Origin: Aliikangiella sp965214955
GTDB taxonomy: Bacteria > Pseudomonadota > Gammaproteobacteria > Enterobacterales > Kangiellaceae
Assembly: GCA_965214955.1 (NCBI GenBank)
Contig: CBDCCU010000004.1
Coordinates: forward strand, 62,001 to 126,000
DNA length: 64,000 nt
Reading direction: 5' to 3'
The notes beneath the pieces are model-generated. The model did no database searches. It saw nothing but the letters and a program-made list of their open reading frames with translations, and had not been told where the DNA came from. Of the stretch, positions 17,413 to 24,956 are shown one piece after another (positions within the stretch are counted from its first letter, which is position 1; every line of letters begins with the position of its first letter). A program made the position numbers and the translations under genes.

Positions 17413-18057
17413 ATGAGAAATTTATTCATTATCTGTTTAACATTTTTATCTAGCTGCTCAGTAAATCTCCATGTCAAAAATTCTACAGTTGGTGATCAAG
17501 CTAGTTTTTTGGTTGAATCAACCGACGATAAAGCTAAAGCAGCCAAACTTATACCATTAAGAATGAAATCACTTAACTCTGAATCGAAAGAGATTAGAGT
17601 TTGGATCGGTTTTGGTACTATCTCTCCCGAAGAACTATTAATCATTAGCATAGACAATAATAATTTAGTATCGGGTAAAAAGATATTAACTTATCGATTA
17701 GTAGAACCTATAGATAAGAATGAAGAAAATTTTAAGTTTGAGTTCTTAGAAAGCATCCACTCTTATTGCAAAGTAATTCATAGAAGTAATAATTTCGAAG
17801 CCTGTTCTTATAAAAAAAATGAATATTTTGACTGGTCTAAAATATATAAAAAATTACTATCTTTAGATATTTGGTCTTTACCTAATGAATCAATGCTACC
17901 AGAATCCAAGATTCTTGTTTTAGATGGTCTTAGTATCGTGGTCGAACTGCTTGATGGTAAAATTTATAGAAATTATAGCTACGGAAACCCTGCATTTAGA
18001 AAAGAGGTAGAAGCACAAAAAGCATCAAATATTATGAAATTTATCATGAGTTTATAG
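17413..18057 (+). CDS. Hypothetical lipoprotein
   Basis: 214 residues starting MRNLFIICLTFLSSC, a classic lipoprotein signal with lipobox LSSC (Cys15). Next residues are SV, so outer-membrane sorting is likely. The rest is Lys/Asn/Ser rich with no family I recognise. It lies 46 bp after the kinase gene on the same strand, possibly as the last gene of the regulatory unit, and is convergent with the dehydratase. Confidence 0.65.
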   Translation: MRNLFIICLTFLSSCSVNLHVKNSTVGDQASFLVESTDDKAKAAKLIPLRMKSLNSESKEIRVWIGFGTISPEELLIISIDNNNLVSGKKILTYRLVEPIDKNEENFKFEFLESIHSYCKVIHRSNNFEACSYKKNEYFDWSKIYKKLLSLDIWSLPNESMLPESKILVLDGLSIVVELLDGKIYRNYSYGNPAFRKEVEAQKASNIMKFIMSL

Positions 18058-18086
18058 ATGTCTATTTAATTACTCACTATTTTTAC

Positions 18087-19058
18087 TTAAAATTGAGTTT
18101 TAGCTTCTAATATTTTATTCATCGTATCCGCATCAATATTCCCACCGCTAATAATCACACCAACCCGTCCTTGCGGTTTAACAACTCCACTTAACAAAGC
18201 TGCTAAGCCTAAAGCGCCCGAAGGTTCTACGACAATTTTCATTCGATAAAAAAAGAATTGTACCGCTTGCATAATGGCTTCTTCGCTCACCTCTTTCATA
18301 TCATCTACATATTGTTTTATGAATTCAAAAGTTAAGTCGCCAAGTTGGGTTGTTCTTGTGCCATCGGCAATGGTTGGCGGATTAGGATTTTGATGAAGAA
18401 TACCCGTTTTAAATGATAAAACTGCATCATTAGCTAATTCTGGCTCAATACCAATTACTTGAGTATTACTGGAGAGTCCTTTAGTGGCTATTGCAGTACC
18501 GCTTAATAATCCGCCACCACCACAGGGTGCTAGCATTAAATCAATAGGGTTTTCTTGTTGTAAAAACTCATAAGCGGCAGTTCCCTGCCCTGCAATAATA
18601 TGTGGATGATTAAACGGCGGAATTAAGGTTAATATTTTGCCTTGAGCTTGTTTTTGCTTTAAAAATTCTTCAGCGATTTCTTCGCGAGTGGTTTTATTGG
18701 GATCAAACTCAATCACATTAGCGCCGTATTCACGCGTGGCTTGCAGTTTAACTTTAGGGGCGTTATTTGGCATAACAATATGGGTTTCAATATCTAGCAA
18801 TTTACCAACACAAGCCACCGCTTGGGCATGATTACCTGATGAATAAGCAATCACGCCTTGCTGTTTTTGCGAGTCATTCAGTTGAGACATCGCATTAAAA
18901 GCCCCTCTAAACTTAAATGCGCCAACCCGCTGAAAATTTTCACACTTAAACAAAATTTCAGCACTAAGTTTGTCATTAAGGTATTGTGATTGAAGCACAG
19001 GAGTACAATGTGCAACTTGTTTTAGCCTTTTATTAGCTTGCTGAATTTCTGCAAACAC
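18087..19058 (-). CDS. PLP-dependent threonine/serine dehydratase or serine racemase
   Basis: 323 residues, a fold-type II PLP enzyme. The PLP lysine is Lys49 in VGAFKFRGA, the substrate loop is SSGNHAQAVA, and the phosphate-binding glycine loop is CGGGGLLSG. It has no C-terminal ACT regulatory domain, so it is the catabolic (TdcB-like) or serine racemase type rather than biosynthetic IlvA. Reaction: dehydration of L-threonine or L-serine to 2-oxoacid and ammonia, or serine racemisation. The VOC and DUF4199 genes upstream run in the same direction. Confidence 0.88.
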   Translation of the reverse strand: MFAEIQQANKRLKQVAHCTPVLQSQYLNDKLSAEILFKCENFQRVGAFKFRGAFNAMSQLNDSQKQQGVIAYSSGNHAQAVACVGKLLDIETHIVMPNNAPKVKLQATREYGANVIEFDPNKTTREEIAEEFLKQKQAQGKILTLIPPFNHPHIIAGQGTAAYEFLQQENPIDLMLAPCGGGGLLSGTAIATKGLSSNTQVIGIEPELANDAVLSFKTGILHQNPNPPTIADGTRTTQLGDLTFEFIKQYVDDMKEVSEEAIMQAVQFFFYRMKIVVEPSGALGLAALLSGVVKPQGRVGVIISGGNIDADTMNKILEAKTQF

Positions 19059-19070
19059 TTAAGCTTCCTA

Positions 19071-19427
19071 TTAATCTGACAATTTTGATTGAAAACTTAA
19101 GTTCATGCCATTGGGCGCGCTTACATAGTAAATCCGCTCACCATGAGCATCCATAGGATCACTAATTTTAAGCCCATTCGATCTCGCATGTTCAGCATAT
19201 TCATCAGCATTATCCACAACCAATTGCAACATTATGCCTTTAGGCATTTGCTCTGAAGCTTGCCAAACTTCTATCCATGAGTCACCTTTGTAATTAGGGA
19301 AAACACCTCCAACAAAGTCAGGATGCGGCTCCATGGTATTGTTCAAACCTAATCCATTGGCAAAAAAGTCAATCATGTCGCTAGCGTTATCATCCACGCT
19401 ACAAAATCGTATTCCTAATAATTTCAT
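19071..19427 (-). CDS. VOC-superfamily (glyoxalase-like) protein
   Basis: 118 residues with the VOC pattern: N-terminal KLLGIRFCSVDDNASDMIDFFANGLGL, a central MLQLVVDNADEYAEH strand-helix, and C-terminal GERIYYVSAPNGMNLSF. VOC proteins are small metal enzymes or antibiotic-binding proteins. AAGGAG lies just upstream of the ATG (GGAGAATAACC). The gene is 12 bp upstream of the dehydratase; the metabolic link is unclear. Confidence 0.8.
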   Translation of the reverse strand: MKLLGIRFCSVDDNASDMIDFFANGLGLNNTMEPHPDFVGGVFPNYKGDSWIEVWQASEQMPKGIMLQLVVDNADEYAEHARSNGLKISDPMDAHGERIYYVSAPNGMNLSFQSKLSD

Positions 19428-19443
19428 TGGTTATTCTCCTTAA

Positions 19444-19977
19444 TTAATCTTTCGTACTATCAGTTTTAGATCGCTGCGCGGCGGCTGATACAAGTGAAAT
19501 AATTAATCCAATACCAAACACGCTCATAAACATTGCCACAAAACTCACTAGAGGATTCATAAAAAATGCTTTTTCTTCATTTAGTTTGGCAATTTGCGCT
19601 TCTATTTGAGCTTGAGGTTCACCGCTATTTTTAATGTTTTCGATATAATAATTAAAGTAATTATCCATAAAGTCAGGCGCTAAATAACTCACATACACCC
19701 AGTTATAGATCCCAAATATTATTCCTGCAATTGCGCTGATCCCAATTCCAATAATAAAAGCTTGTCCAAATGAAAGCTGAGTATGCGGATTTTTTTGCTT
19801 GTATTCATTAACCGCTAAAAAAATCAAAAGCAAAGATAAAACCATGGTTGAATAACCAATGATTTCGCCCATACGGAAATTCTCAGGATCTTGCCCTAAA
19901 AACCAGCCACTAATCACTGAAATTAATACAACAACGGCTCCAGCTATTATTCCGTATTTAATAATATATTTATTCAC
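19444..19977 (-). CDS. DUF4199-family membrane protein
   Basis: 177 residues with four membrane segments (about 6-27, 38-55, 68-92 and 143-166). It matches the DUF4199 pattern: short N-terminal KYGIIAGAVVVLISVISG, a charged VNEYKQKNPH loop, and a final ...FGIGLIISLVSAA helix. The ~40-residue loop before the last helix carries two charged stretches (IEAQIAKLNEEK). Function of this family is unknown. It sits downstream of a membrane-tethered LuxR regulator, with a perfect palindrome in its upstream region. Confidence 0.78.
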   Translation of the reverse strand: MNKYIIKYGIIAGAVVVLISVISGWFLGQDPENFRMGEIIGYSTMVLSLLLIFLAVNEYKQKNPHTQLSFGQAFIIGIGISAIAGIIFGIYNWVYVSYLAPDFMDNYFNYYIENIKNSGEPQAQIEAQIAKLNEEKAFFMNPLVSFVAMFMSVFGIGLIISLVSAAAQRSKTDSTKD

Positions 19978-20040
19978 TTTATTGCTCCGTTCAGTTTAAT
20001 CAGCTGGGTTATTTATCAATAAATTGACACCAAAAGTCTA

Positions 20041-20056
20041 TCACCCATATGGGTGA
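20041..20056. promoter_or_regulatory. Perfect 16-bp palindrome, candidate operator of the DUF4199 unit
   Basis: TCACCCATATGGGTGA is a perfect dyad in the 87-bp gap between the LuxR-type gene and the DUF4199 gene. On the minus strand it is just upstream of a plausible -35/-10 (TAGACT, 17 bp, GATAAA), i.e. in an activator position. It lacks a T run on the minus strand, so it does not look like a terminator. A LuxR/NarL-type regulator encoded next door is the natural candidate ligand (inference). Confidence 0.5.
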
Positions 20057-20064
20057 CAAAAACA

Positions 20065-20475
20065 TTAGTACAATAATTTCAAGAGCTTAGCTTCGGCAGC
20101 GGCTTGAGTTCTATTAGATACACCAAGCTTTTCAAATAAACTCTTTAAGTGCGTTTTAACGGTATTAGGTGATATTTGCAAACTACTGGCAATTTCTTTA
20201 TTGGTATAACCTTGTGCTAATAGCACCAAAACTTGTTGCTCGCGCTGGCTAAACTGCTTGAGTCTTTCTGCATCAACTTTAAACTTATGCTTATCTTTAT
20301 TTTGCGGTTTAAAATACCAAGAAACGGCAAAACCCAAAATTAAAAATAAACTGGCAATAATGCCAAGATATAACTCGAAGGAAAACTTATGACTAAAAAA
20401 TTGATACTCTAAAAACTTAAAACCGGCTAAACAGACAAATAGTATTAGCCCATATTTTAAAATTGATTTAATCAT
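20065..20475 (-). CDS. Membrane-anchored LuxR-family transcriptional regulator
   Basis: 136 residues: two TM helices (~5-23 and 33-55) followed directly by a LuxR HTH (75-134) with the canonical LSxREQxVLxLLAQGYTNKEIA, SPNTVKTHL and KLGVSNRTQA motifs. There is no receiver or autoinducer-binding domain, so the membrane part must be the input. LuxR/DUF4199 pairs are a recurrent arrangement in my experience of such genomes, but I cannot cite it. The GAF gene ends 20 bp upstream on the same strand. Confidence 0.85.
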   Translation of the reverse strand: MIKSILKYGLILFVCLAGFKFLEYQFFSHKFSFELYLGIIASLFLILGFAVSWYFKPQNKDKHKFKVDAERLKQFSQREQQVLVLLAQGYTNKEIASSLQISPNTVKTHLKSLFEKLGVSNRTQAAAEAKLLKLLY

Positions 20476-20494
20476 AAAAAAGAGTGAAGAAAAA

Positions 20495-21043
20495 TTAGTT
20501 TAACTCTAATTCGAGTGCTTTAATAATAACCCCTAGTGCACCCTCAATGATTTCTAAATTATCAAATGATGAGTCGTGCATAATACCTATGTGTCCAATA
20601 ATCTCGTGCCCAATAATGTCACCATTCATTTTTTTTATGCTTTGACCTAAATAATCTTTCACTCCAAGCTCTTTTAAATACAGATCCTCTGGGTACTCTC
20701 TAACAACATCTCTGATCAATATTTGATTTTCTGATCGAGTAACCAAATAACAAGGAGTTCCAGCTAGTTGATATTCAATACACTGAGAAAATTGACAAGT
20801 CTGCCACATAGCCATTACTTGAGCTGAATTTGTGCTGGTATCGGTGTTCGTTGCATAAACCCACTTACAGCCAGTAACAACGCCAAGAGAGGCCACGGCA
20901 GCATGATAGCAGTCAGCACCAATATCTAGCGCTTTCCAAAAAAGATTAAGTGCAGAATCTTTGTTATAACAATCAACATCAACCTCAATACAAGTTTTAT
21001 TTGGAAATTCAATAGTTTGGGGACGATTGCAGGTGGAACTCAA
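20495..21043 (-). CDS. Stand-alone GAF-domain protein
   Basis: 182 residues. The middle and end resemble a GAF sensor domain: QCIEYQLAGTPCYLV, the YPEDLYLKELGVKDYLG helix-strand and the GHIGIMHDSSF strand are standard. The N terminus has Cys-rich segments. A TTG start at 21043 has AAGG upstream. The strand before GHIGIMHD holds a 15-bp tandem duplication giving IIGHEIIGH. No output domain is present, so it would act through a partner; the LuxR-type gene downstream is 20 bp away (inference). Confidence 0.7.
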   Translation of the reverse strand: MSSTCNRPQTIEFPNKTCIEVDVDCYNKDSALNLFWKALDIGADCYHAAVASLGVVTGCKWVYATNTDTSTNSAQVMAMWQTCQFSQCIEYQLAGTPCYLVTRSENQILIRDVVREYPEDLYLKELGVKDYLGQSIKKMNGDIIGHEIIGHIGIMHDSSFDNLEIIEGALGVIIKALELELN

Positions 21044-21131
21044 AAACTTAGCCTTTTTTGTTAATATATTATAACGTTAACATTAAAATCATGCGCAATC
21101 AAAATAGTTAAAATAGTAACGCTCTCAGCGC

Positions 21132-22250
21132 TTATTTCTTTACTGGTAAGTTAACGATATTAGTTTTTAGTGTTTGTGAACTATTCACACTGTTAGCACA
21201 AACTTTATCAAACATATTTTTTACTTCATCAACGCTAATTTGCTTCATTAAATCTTTAGACTTTAGGCGCTTACCCCATCTATGCTCAAAAGTCGATTTA
21301 CCTGTTGTTGCCTCAAGATAATTTTTATAATGAGAAACGACAAATTGTTGATATTTAAAAGGCCCTGTTCTTTTAGGGTTACTGTGCATATACAAACCAA
21401 TAACTGGTGTATCCATCATAACAGCCATATGAACAGGACCAGTATCAGGAGCAATAAGCAGCTCGGCATGCTTTAGTACCCAAAGCATCTGCTGTAAATT
21501 AGTTTTTCCAACCATATTTATTGGTTTATTACAGCAATGTGCGATAATTTTCTCTGCAAATAAATATTCTGAAGGTTTGTCACTACCCGCCAAAACCACT
21601 TCATAGCCACGGTATGATGCATAATCGGCCAAAGCAGCGTAACGCTCTGCTAACCAGTTTCTTTCCTCATTACTGGCTGACGGACAAATTACAATATATT
21701 GTTTTAACTGGGCAAAATTTCTTTTAAACCAAGCTTCCTCTGCTAAATCTGTAGAAAGTTGCCAGTTTGGCTGGTAATGTTTATCAACACCAATAGCATA
21801 AGCAAAAGCCAAAAAGCCTTCTGCAACATGAGGCTGAAACTGCTGACTAATTTGATGATTAGTAAATAACCACTGCCCTTCTCTAGAGCGAGAGTAATCA
21901 AAGCCCCACTTCTGTTTAGCTTTAATAAACAAGCTTGCTATATTTGCTCGAATAGACACTTGCATATGAAGCAAAATGTCGAAATAACGGTTAGCCAAAG
22001 CTTTTCGCAAATGATTATAGGCAGAAAACCCCGCAGATTTATCAAACTGAATAAACTCTACATTGGGCATGTTTTTTACCAATTGATATTCAACCCGCCC
22101 AATAACCCAAGTAATTTTTGTTTTAGGGTAATGCTTTTGAATAGCTTGTACTGTGGCTACGGCATGGCACACATCACCAATTGCAGAAAAACGCAAAATG
22201 CAAATAGATTGTGGTGCCATAGAGGGCTTAGTGCTTGGTAATGGTTCCAT
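21132..22250 (-). CDS. Glycosyltransferase family 9 (heptosyltransferase-like)
   Basis: 372 residues with the GT9 fold: N-terminal ILRFSAIGDV (about 19-28), YFDILLHMQVSIRANI, PSASNEERNWLAERY, and the C-terminal nucleotide-sugar site LIAPDTGPVHMA. GT9 enzymes add heptose to Kdo of LPS inner core. It is divergent from kdkA, and waaA is nearby, so a role in the inner core is likely. Whether it is WaaC-like or another heptosyltransferase is not settled. Confidence 0.85.
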   Translation of the reverse strand: MEPLPSTKPSMAPQSICILRFSAIGDVCHAVATVQAIQKHYPKTKITWVIGRVEYQLVKNMPNVEFIQFDKSAGFSAYNHLRKALANRYFDILLHMQVSIRANIASLFIKAKQKWGFDYSRSREGQWLFTNHQISQQFQPHVAEGFLAFAYAIGVDKHYQPNWQLSTDLAEEAWFKRNFAQLKQYIVICPSASNEERNWLAERYAALADYASYRGYEVVLAGSDKPSEYLFAEKIIAHCCNKPINMVGKTNLQQMLWVLKHAELLIAPDTGPVHMAVMMDTPVIGLYMHSNPKRTGPFKYQQFVVSHYKNYLEATTGKSTFEHRWGKRLKSKDLMKQISVDEVKNMFDKVCANSVNSSQTLKTNIVNLPVKK

Positions 22251-22422
22251 CTTTTGAATTAAATCAGTTAAATTGAATCATCTAGTGATGTTCATTTAAC
22301 TTAATATTTGTCCTTTTATTACTGCGGAATTAGTTTAAAGTCTTCAACGAGTTAATTTTAATGTAAAATAGCTTTATTCGCCATGTGAATTACTCACAAT
22401 AATTATTGCTAGAGAAAATAAA

Positions 22423-23172
22423 TTGTCGATAACTGAGCTTAGTTACAACAGTAAAACCTTACTGCTCCCTCAAATTAATCAACCATTAAGCAAGCTTATT
22501 AAGCCTGAATGGTTTGATATTGAATATTGGCGCGAGGCAAATGCTATCACTGGATCTTCTAAAGGCAGAAATATTACTTGGTTTGTTGGTCACCAAAACG
22601 ATGAGTGGGTGCTTAGACATTATTATCGAGGGGGGCTTGTTGCCAAAATATTAGGGGATAAATACTGGTATAGCAATATTGAAAACACTCGGGCTTATCA
22701 AGAGCTAAAACTGCTAGAAATTATGCATTTGCAAGGTTTACCCGTACCAAAACCCATAGCCGCCTGTATTGACAAAAGAGGAATTTATTATCGCGCAGAT
22801 ATACTTATTGAAAAAATTCCATACACTAAAGACTTAGTTGCCAAACTAAGCCAAAACTCACTAACCGAGGCCGTTTGGCATCAGATTGGCGCAACAATTG
22901 CCAAGTTCCACGAAGCGGGAATTTATCACTCTGATCTCAACGCCCATAATATTTTAATTGATAACGATCTTAATATTTGGTTAATTGATTTTGATAAATG
23001 CGACAAAAGATCGGTTGAATTAAGCTGGCAACAAGAAAACTTAAAAAGGCTAAGGCGTTCATTTAATAAAGAAACAAACCTGCACCAAACTTTTTACTTT
23101 AATCAACAAAACTGGCAGTGGCTTATTGATGGATACCAAAACTTTTACCATTTAGATGAGAAAGTTATTTAA
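22423..23172 (+). CDS. kdkA: 3-deoxy-D-manno-octulosonic acid kinase
   Basis: 249 residues of the RIO/LPS kinase type. Signatures: TGSSKGRNITWFV, WVLRHYYRGGLVAK near the nucleotide-binding lysine, the catalytic loop YHSDLNAHNILI with Asp171, and WLIDFDKC with the metal Asp. KdkA phosphorylates Kdo in the LPS inner core, next to lipid A. The start is a TTG preceded by AGAGAA. It is convergent with waaA, overlapping its 3' end by 8 bp, and divergent from the GT9 gene, in an inner-core cluster. Confidence 0.93.
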   Translation: MSITELSYNSKTLLLPQINQPLSKLIKPEWFDIEYWREANAITGSSKGRNITWFVGHQNDEWVLRHYYRGGLVAKILGDKYWYSNIENTRAYQELKLLEIMHLQGLPVPKPIAACIDKRGIYYRADILIEKIPYTKDLVAKLSQNSLTEAVWHQIGATIAKFHEAGIYHSDLNAHNILIDNDLNIWLIDFDKCDKRSVELSWQQENLKRLRRSFNKETNLHQTFYFNQQNWQWLIDGYQNFYHLDEKVI

Positions 23173-24454
23173 CCAATAATTGTTCGGCCAAATTAACCAG
23201 TTTATCAACACAACCTCGATTATTTTGCATTAGCGCTAATGCGCTTTTAGACATTACCTCTTGTTGTACTCTATTCTCAAGAAGATCGTTTAAGCCCTGA
23301 AATAAATCAGTCTTGTTATTCACCTTAACAAGGCAGCCTTCTTTAATGAGTAGGTCACTAATATCAGCAAAATTATAAATAGAGCTTCCCATTATCACAG
23401 GTGTTCCACTAACGGTAGCTTCTAATGGATTATGACCGCCTCTTGGGATAAGGCTTCCGCCTATAAATGCAACATCCGCCACACCACAAAATAAAGTCAC
23501 TTCACCCATAGTGTCACCAACTAACACTTGTGTTTCAGCATTTATCACTTCATAACTTGAGCGAGTAACATAATTTAATTGCGCTTGTTTAACGCAATCT
23601 TCAAACTGAGTAAACTTTTCAGGGTGCCTAGGGATCCCAATAAGTAGTAAATCAGGGTATTTGGCACAAAGTTTTTTATGAATTAAAACAATCGCTTCAA
23701 ACTCTTTAGGGTGAATGCTGGCGGCTAACCAAACTTTTCTATTTTTTAGAATATTCGTTTTAAATTCTTTCTGCGCGGTAATTACCTGTTTGGGTAAACT
23801 TAAATCAAACTTTATATTACCAGTAATCACAACTGCGTTTTTTTCATTTAATTGTGCAAACCGTTTGGCATCACTTTGGTACTGAGCTGCAATTAAACTC
23901 ACATAAGAAAAAATTTGTTTAGAAAATTGACGATGCTTTAAATATTTATTCACTGACTTTTGTGAAAGTCTTGCATTGGCTAGTAAAACAGGGATCGCTT
24001 TTTTATCTAATTGTTTTAATAAATTAGGCCAAAGCTCAGTTTCCATAATAATCACTAGTTTCGGATTTACTGAGCGAATAAACCGCGCGCAAGCACCAAC
24101 CCAATCTATTGGCAAATAATAATGCGTAACGCTATTGCCAAATGCTTCAATTAACGCTTGTTTACCTGTGGGAGTGGTAGAAGTTACGACTATTTGATGA
24201 TTGGTATACTTTTCAATCAACTGCTTAATAAGTGGTATAGCGGCTTTGGCTTCACCAATTGAAGCGCAGTGCACGAGTAATTTATCTTGGTTGTTATAAC
24301 ATTTAACTAATCCAAACCGCTGTAAAAACCCCTCTCGATAATCTTTGGCTTTAATCGCTCGCCAAATAAAATATGCCCAAATAACGGGCGAAGCCAGCAC
24401 CAGCAATAAATTATATTGCCAGTAACCAAACTTTAATAATTGGGCATTAAACAT
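23165..24454 (-). CDS. waaA: Kdo transferase (3-deoxy-D-manno-octulosonic acid transferase)
   Basis: 429 residues. It transfers Kdo from CMP-Kdo to lipid IVA at the cytoplasmic face of the inner membrane. Features: N-terminal membrane anchor (~13-31), VHCASIGEAKA with the catalytic Glu68, TPTGKQ, METELWPNL, the acceptor/donor loop and the C-terminal GDTMGEV and FIGGSLIPRGGHNPLE. Presence of kdkA next to it fits organisms that add one Kdo and phosphorylate it (known for Haemophilus and Vibrio relatives; inferred here). The FmdB-type gene ends 11 bp upstream. Confidence 0.95.
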   Translation of the reverse strand: MFNAQLLKFGYWQYNLLLVLASPVIWAYFIWRAIKAKDYREGFLQRFGLVKCYNNQDKLLVHCASIGEAKAAIPLIKQLIEKYTNHQIVVTSTTPTGKQALIEAFGNSVTHYYLPIDWVGACARFIRSVNPKLVIIMETELWPNLLKQLDKKAIPVLLANARLSQKSVNKYLKHRQFSKQIFSYVSLIAAQYQSDAKRFAQLNEKNAVVITGNIKFDLSLPKQVITAQKEFKTNILKNRKVWLAASIHPKEFEAIVLIHKKLCAKYPDLLLIGIPRHPEKFTQFEDCVKQAQLNYVTRSSYEVINAETQVLVGDTMGEVTLFCGVADVAFIGGSLIPRGGHNPLEATVSGTPVIMGSSIYNFADISDLLIKEGCLVKVNNKTDLFQGLNDLLENRVQQEVMSKSALALMQNNRGCVDKLVNLAEQLLVK

Positions 24455-24465
24455 TATTTAGCCAA

Positions 24466-24684
24466 CTAGCTTTTACTGCTAGCGTCTTTGGATGCAGGCT
24501 TTTTATTCTTAAAGTCAGTTTCATACCACCCTGTACCTGTTAGCCTAAAACCTGCCGCTGAAACAAGTTTACTTAATGCTGGCTTATCACATTCAGGACA
24601 GTCTGTTAACGGATTGTCGCTCATTTTTTGTAGCTTTTCTAACCGGTGATCACAAGCGCTACACTTATATTCATAAATTGGCAT
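24466..24684 (-). CDS. FmdB-family putative zinc-ribbon protein
   Basis: 72 residues, MPIYEYKCSAC start, with a C-x2-C pair at 8/11 and another at 29/32 (CPEC) forming a zinc ribbon, then GFRLTGTGWYETDF and a Lys/Ser tail. This is the FmdB regulatory-type family seen near many housekeeping genes; function is not established. It is co-directional with waaA (11-bp gap) and divergent from proS. The heptad repeat array lies 7 bp upstream of its start. Confidence 0.88.
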   Translation of the reverse strand: MPIYEYKCSACDHRLEKLQKMSDNPLTDCPECDKPALSKLVSAAGFRLTGTGWYETDFKNKKPASKDASSKS

Positions 24685-24690
24685 CTATTT

Positions 24691-24781
24691 ACCTATTACC
24701 TATTACCTATTACTTATTACTTATCAACTACTAACTATCAACTATTAACTATCAACTATTAACTATCAACTATCAACTATT
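24691..24781. repeat. Heptanucleotide tandem repeat array
   Basis: About 13 consecutive 7-bp units: ACCTATT three times, ACTTATT, ACTTATC, AACTACT, then alternating AACTATC and AACTATT. Period is strictly seven bases. It sits in the divergent promoter region between fmdB-like and proS. Confidence 0.9.
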
Positions 24782-24956
24782 CACAGTGCGCTGAATATAG
24801 GGCTAAAGCTAGCAAATTAAAAGGCTAAGGTTTAAAAAAGCCATGAAAAAAACCATAAATTCTATTAATTGCGACTATTTTGGGTTATCCCATTGGTTAT
24901 TCACTGTTAAAATAGCGGAAATTTTTTGAGCGACCTAAATAACGAGATCCACAATT

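Noticed and set aside
21060..21085. AT-rich dyad GTTAAT...GTTAAC upstream of the GAF gene
   Set aside because: Only the outer five bases pair; not better than chance in such AT-rich DNA.
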